DNA from: Rallus limicola
Taxonomy: Eukaryota > Chordata > Aves > Gruiformes > Rallidae
DNA: 64,000 nt
Assembly: GCA_022605955.1 (NCBI GenBank)
Contig: JAKCOZ010000015.1
Span: forward strand, 7,383,287-7,447,286
Direction of reading: 5' to 3'
Position 1 is the stretch's first letter, and the number at the start of each line of letters is the position of its first letter. The translations under genes and the position numbers were made by a program. Below, in pieces: positions 62,957 through 64,000 of this stretch. The notes under the pieces were generated by a model that saw only the letters and a program-made list of their open reading frames with translations, had not been told where the DNA came from and searched no databases.

Positions 62957-62982
62957 CTGGGGTAAGAAACGGATTCATGCTT
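62957..62982 (-). other. candidate 26-nt exon (minus strand)
   Basis: Minus-strand acceptor 'ccaggacttcccttgcag', donor 'taccccag|gtatgcagg', both close to consensus. Phase 0 reads KHESVSYP and leaves two bases, which is in frame with the candidate at 60801-60841. A second frame is open and the third contains TGA. Confidence 0.3.
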
Positions 62983-63823
62983 CTGCAAGGGAAGTCCTGG
63001 CTTTAAGAAACAAAATGTCTTTAGTCCCCGAAACAAGCTGCAGGGTATCACAGTGAACCCACAGCCAACACTTCAGACCTTATTGTCACAGATCAGTGAT
63101 TCAATTCCTTAAGAATCGAGTCATCTGCTTAATTGTAATGGTCTAACAAATTCGGACACATCCAGATTAAAGTATGTAATTTTAAAGGTTCAGGCCCCTT
63201 CAGAGCACTTCTGCAAGCTCTGAAAATGTTTCTGTGTTAAACTTGCGAAGACCTAAGTTTAAAAAAATACCCTTGAAGTCACAAGTACAAAGTATTTAAT
63301 GACGTAGTTAAAAGTAAAGTATCTGATAATTACACTGAATTCTCTAAACCATCTGAATCCTCCAAGCGCATAAATGAGCACTGCAATGAGGGGTCTTCAC
63401 TGTCAAATAAAGAGACTACTGAAAAAGCCAGAACAAGAACACTGACTTCTCTGACACAGATGTTGCCCCCCAAAACCATCAGACAGCTGTCTCACAGCTT
63501 TGCCAAAACTAGTTTAGCATGTGTTATGATTGAAAACACTGGAAATTGTCAGTAAGTAATTTTTTGCAATTCTCAAAACCAAGAAATGAGTCTTACACCA
63601 TATCCAAGATAGAAGCATTCATGAAGCATCAGGTTAGCTATTACTGAGCTTATCCAAGGTAGAAGATACTTTCTTTAAAATACAAATGGCATGTCAAGTA
63701 GAACCAATAAATCCCATATTTTAAAAAATCTGTTTCTGTTCAATGCTTTTAGTTATGCTTTATAAATGAAGTATTTTCTTAGAGCAAAGACATCAAGAAA
63801 GAAAGAACACAACGCACACATAC

Positions 63824-63853
63824 CTGATGCTTCTTGAACTTTCACCTTCAGAC
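63824..63853 (-). other. candidate 30-nt micro-exon (minus strand)
   Basis: On the minus strand a branch-point sequence 'tcctaact' (CTAAC) lies about 22 nt before the acceptor 'gtgtgttactttgcag', a near-ideal distance. The 30-nt segment ends in 'gcatcag|gtatgtgtg', a strong donor. The length is a multiple of three, as in regulated micro-exons. Phase 0 starts GTC TGA and is closed; the other frames read SEGESSRSI or LKVKVQEAS. I cannot assign it to a gene. Confidence 0.4.
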
Positions 63854-64000
63854 CTGCAAAGTAACACACAAATAGTTAGGAGATAATTCCTCTTAGCATT
63901 TATAAGCCAGAGTCTAAACCCATCCTCTCCTTTTCTATTTCCAGTAGTTTTTCTAAGGCTTGTCATACTTCCCCAGCTCATAAGATATTTAAAGAAGAAA

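Larger units (their letters stand above)
60842..64000. other. unique sequence with two candidate exons
   Basis: No repeat is recognised. Candidate exons at 62957-62982 and 63824-63853 are listed separately. A slightly CpG-richer patch lies at 61.76-61.82 kb without further support. Confidence 0.45.

Overview
The window reads as nuclear DNA of a bird. The main evidence is a set of CR1 non-LTR retrotransposon pieces with the avian CR1 3' end: the 'gaggtcccttccaaccc' block followed by a short ATTCTATG-type tail. Composition is AT-leaning with a depleted CpG background. There are homopolymer runs and short (CA)n, (GGTT)n, (TTTG)n, (AGC)n and (TA)n tracts, and no densely packed genes, operons or ribosome binding sites. 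The bird lineage cannot be resolved from these repeats by eye.

I find no complete protein-coding gene, tRNA, rRNA, CRISPR array or DNA transposon. The longest open frames (183 and 212 codons) are within what chance allows in 64 kb. The 212-codon frame is partly antisense to a CR1 fragment. The only recognisable protein-coding sequence is decayed CR1 reverse-transcriptase C-terminus at about 12.57-12.78 kb, 32.78-33.30 kb and 40.66-40.77 kb. The simplest reading is intron or intergenic space of a large locus.

Layout: 1-12.5 kb is mostly unique AT-rich DNA with one GC-rich block (1.2-1.57 kb) and an eroded CR1 tail at 11.1 kb. 12.53-13.12 kb is a CR1 copy. 14.6-17.6 kb is the most regulatory-looking part: an RFX X-box-like site, a CRE-like site and a CpG cluster near 14.6-14.7 kb, an AP-1 cluster at 15.0-15.1 kb, and a TATA box, NF-E2/MARE site, CpG cluster and strong splice donor at 17.3-17.45 kb. 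17.8-31 kb is unique sequence. 31.0-33.3 kb holds two CR1 copies in opposite orientation. 39.0-39.2 kb is an AT-rich low-complexity patch, 40.7 kb a CR1 coding fragment, and 43.8-44.26 kb an older CR1. The remainder is unique.

Scanning for splice signals gave a series of short minus-strand segments bounded by good acceptors and donors. The best are at 63824-63853, 60801-60841, 62957-62982, 40101-40139, 28054-28090 and 21004-21042. If real they would be exons of a minus-strand gene crossing the window. None gives a protein I recognise, all are short, and decoy exons are common in vertebrate introns. They are offered as testable candidates only.
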